Shown here: piece by piece, positions 5,328-6,372 of the stretch | Position numbering within the stretch: position 1 is the stretch's first letter | Layout: each line of letters starts with the position of its first letter | Source of the DNA: JAJRXR01 sp044439985 | GTDB taxonomy: Bacteria; Planctomycetota; Phycisphaerae; Phycisphaerales; UBA1924 | NCBI GenBank assembly: GCA_044439985.1 | Contig: JBITAG010000027.1 | Coordinates: 1-6,372 of the forward strand | DNA: 6,372 bases | Direction: 5' to 3' | Position numbers and translations under genes: made by a program | The notes under the pieces: generated by a model | Told to the model about the DNA's origin: nothing | Database searches by the model: none | Seen by the model: the letters and a program-made list of their open reading frames with translations, nothing else

Positions 5328-5822
5328 GGTCTTGTCTCCAGATCTGAGGCGGTCTGCCCCGGGCCTCGGCCCCGCCGCTCCGGTGTTGATGCACCGATCG
5401 CGCCGGCCCCTCGGCCAGTTCCCTGTGTGTCACGCTTTCAGGTCCCCCCGTTGGGTCCGTCGAGCGATCTCTCCTCCCGCCCGGCGACTCGCCGGGTCAG
5501 GTTCCCGCGGTTCCTATCCCGCGGGACATGAACACAAGACCCGCGCCACGAGAGGTTTGCAACGAAAGGCACGGCTCTTTCGCGCGCATCGATTGTGCCG
5601 TGTACGACGCTCGGTTTTTCTCGGGACATCCGACGCTTCAGGCACGCGCATCACCGTGACAGCCCGCGCCACCCACGCCGTCACAACCCGCAAACTCTCG
5701 CGCGCTTCACACGCACGCCGGCGCTCCTGGCGCAGTCGTTCCGCCGGGCGCACACCGCCGCGAAGATCGCTCGACAGCACAACCCGGACACCACGCCCAG
5801 GCCGCGCCGCCCGAAGGGCGCA
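5328..5822. other. Long intergenic region between PEP-CTERM-like copy 3 and rpmH
   Basis: Nearly 500 bases carry no recognisable gene. The frames that stay open here give Arg-rich, low-information proteins and look like by-products of high GC content. In particular I found no rnpA-like sequence, although rnpA commonly follows rpmH. The region holds two neighbouring hairpins at 5480-5526 and presumably the promoter of copy 3, which I cannot place with confidence. Confidence 0.5.
5480..5526. repeat. Pair of adjacent GC-rich hairpins
   Basis: CCCGGCG/CGCCGGG (5480-5486 and 5490-5496) is a 7-bp stem with a 3-base loop. Seven bases on, TCCCGCGG/CCGCGGGA (5503-5510 and 5519-5526) is an 8-bp stem with an 8-base loop. 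They lie 153-199 bases upstream of the copy 3 start on the minus strand and could be part of its RNA leader. Neither is followed by a T-run. Confidence 0.5.
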
Positions 5823-5852
5823 CAAAGAAGGCCCGTGTCATCGACACGGGCC
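5823..5852 (-). terminator. Rho-independent terminator of rpmH
   Basis: On the minus strand GGCCCGTGTC (5852-5843) pairs perfectly with GACACGGGCC (5839-5830), a 10-bp stem with a 3-base loop, followed by TTCTTTG (5829-5823). It begins 36 bases after the rpmH stop, so rpmH appears to be the last or only gene of its transcript. Confidence 0.85.
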
Positions 5853-5888
5853 GTTCGGGAAGTCTCGCGTTCGATCCGTCGATCCGGG

Positions 5889-6029
5889 TCAGAGACCCTT
5901 CGCCGTGATCCGACGACCACGACGACGACGACCGTTGATGATCTTCCGACCCGACTTGGTCTTCATCCGGGCGCGGAACCCGAGCTGGCGGCGTCGTTTC
6001 ACGTTGCTGGTGCGCTTGGGGTAATGCAT
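5889..6029 (-). CDS. rpmH: 50S ribosomal protein L34
   Basis: This 46-residue, very basic protein is the full length of bacterial L34, a small component of the large ribosomal subunit that binds 23S rRNA. The start 'MHYPKRTSNVKRRR' is followed by the family hallmark 'GFRARMKTKSGRKII' (17-31) and an Arg-rich end. GGAGAG at 6040-6035, five bases before the ATG at 6029, supports the start; the longer frame upstream has no L34 similarity. It is followed by its own terminator and not by rnpA, the usual partner. The leader upstream on the minus strand is exceptionally G-rich. Confidence 0.96.
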   Translation of the reverse strand: MHYPKRTSNVKRRRQLGFRARMKTKSGRKIINGRRRRGRRITAKGL

Positions 6030-6080
6030 CCGGGCTCTCCGAGGTCTCGGCCGGGCCTTCCCGGCGCGCCCGAACGGTAG

Positions 6081-6180
6081 GCCCGCCACCCCCCCGGGGC
6101 CAGCCGATCCCCCCCTCCGCCACCTTCCCCCCCCCGAATCCCCCGTCTGGGTCCCCTTTCCCGATTCCCCTCTCCCACCT
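6081..6180 (-). other. G-rich leader region upstream of rpmH with a G-quadruplex motif
   Basis: The plus strand is almost all pyrimidine with C-runs at 6089-6095 (7), 6109-6115 (7), 6127-6135 (9) and 6140-6144 (5). The minus strand, which would be rpmH mRNA leader or promoter DNA, is correspondingly G-rich. At 6176-6153 it has four G-runs of 3, 4, 3 and 4 separated by loops of 3, 4 and 3 bases, a canonical quadruplex pattern. Folding in the cell is not shown. Confidence 0.65.
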
Positions 6181-6372
6181 TCCGGCCCCGGTCGATACGC
6201 TAGAACGCCCCCGATCGGGACGGTCCCGTGGGGCAGATTTGGGCCGCGACCGCTCGACGTGCGGCCGGCTGTGGGGACCAGGGCTTTGCCCCCCACGCCG
6301 CCCGAGTGACGAGCGACCGCGTCCGCCCGCCCGATTCGGCGGGACGGTCATGGGTGACGCCTCGGATGGATG
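6181..6372. other. Unassigned right-end region, possibly the start of a plus-strand gene
   Basis: No gene can be assigned. A bulged hairpin can form at 6271-6296 (GTGGG/CCCAC with an inner GGGC/GCCC), and GCGACCGC occurs at 6246-6253 and 6313-6320. ATG at 6350, preceded five bases earlier by GGGA, opens a frame of seven codons (MGDASDG) to the window end and might be a gene start. No DnaA-box-like sequence or AT-rich stretch suggesting an origin was seen. Confidence 0.3.

Noticed and set aside
5047..6024. 325-codon plus-strand frame opposite copy 3 and rpmH
   Set aside because: It is antisense to two convincing genes, Arg-rich, without motifs, and its central part lies in non-coding DNA.
6030..6372. 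Replication origin near rpmH
   Set aside because: No DnaA boxes and no AT-rich unwinding region are visible; the region is extremely GC-rich.

Overview
The window is about 6.4 kb of very GC-rich bacterial DNA. It most likely comes from a planctomycete of the Phycisphaerae type. That assignment is an inference from three things: several short secreted proteins ending in a proline motif, a small hydrophobic stretch and an arginine run (PEP-CTERM-like); a nuoB gene standing apart from any other complex I gene; and the style of the ribosomal protein L34. No rRNA gene or other marker settles the taxonomy.

Layout, left to right. Bases 1-713 (+) hold the 3' end of a gene of uncertain family (winged-helix-like tail) whose stop codon overlaps the start of a tandem ACT-domain protein. 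Bases 720-965 (-) carry an unmistakable but broken C-terminal piece of a PEP-CTERM-like gene. Next come three intact paralogues of that family, all on the minus strand: 1190-1834, 3781-4383 and 4707-5327. Each has a signal peptide, a good Shine-Dalgarno sequence and its own intrinsic terminator, so they read as separate single-gene units. nuoB (2276-2842, +) and a class I SAM-dependent methyltransferase (2867-3661, -) sit convergently between the first and second paralogue. At the right end rpmH (5889-6029, -) has its own terminator and a very G-rich leader.

How it fits together. The dominant theme is a local family of small exported proteins that share a beta-rich body with a Gly-x-Gly-Trp-Asp motif and a VPAP-Arg-run tail. 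They have expanded by duplication, and one copy has decayed. nuoB (respiration), rpmH (ribosome), the ACT protein and the methyltransferase are conserved-type genes without an obvious functional link to them. No exosortase, mobile element, tRNA, rRNA or CRISPR array was recognised. Nothing here amounts to a clearly new multi-gene system. The most notable observations are the paralogue cluster with its remnant, a GNRA hairpin abutting the ribosome binding site of one paralogue, a potential G-quadruplex upstream of rpmH, and rpmH separated from any rnpA.
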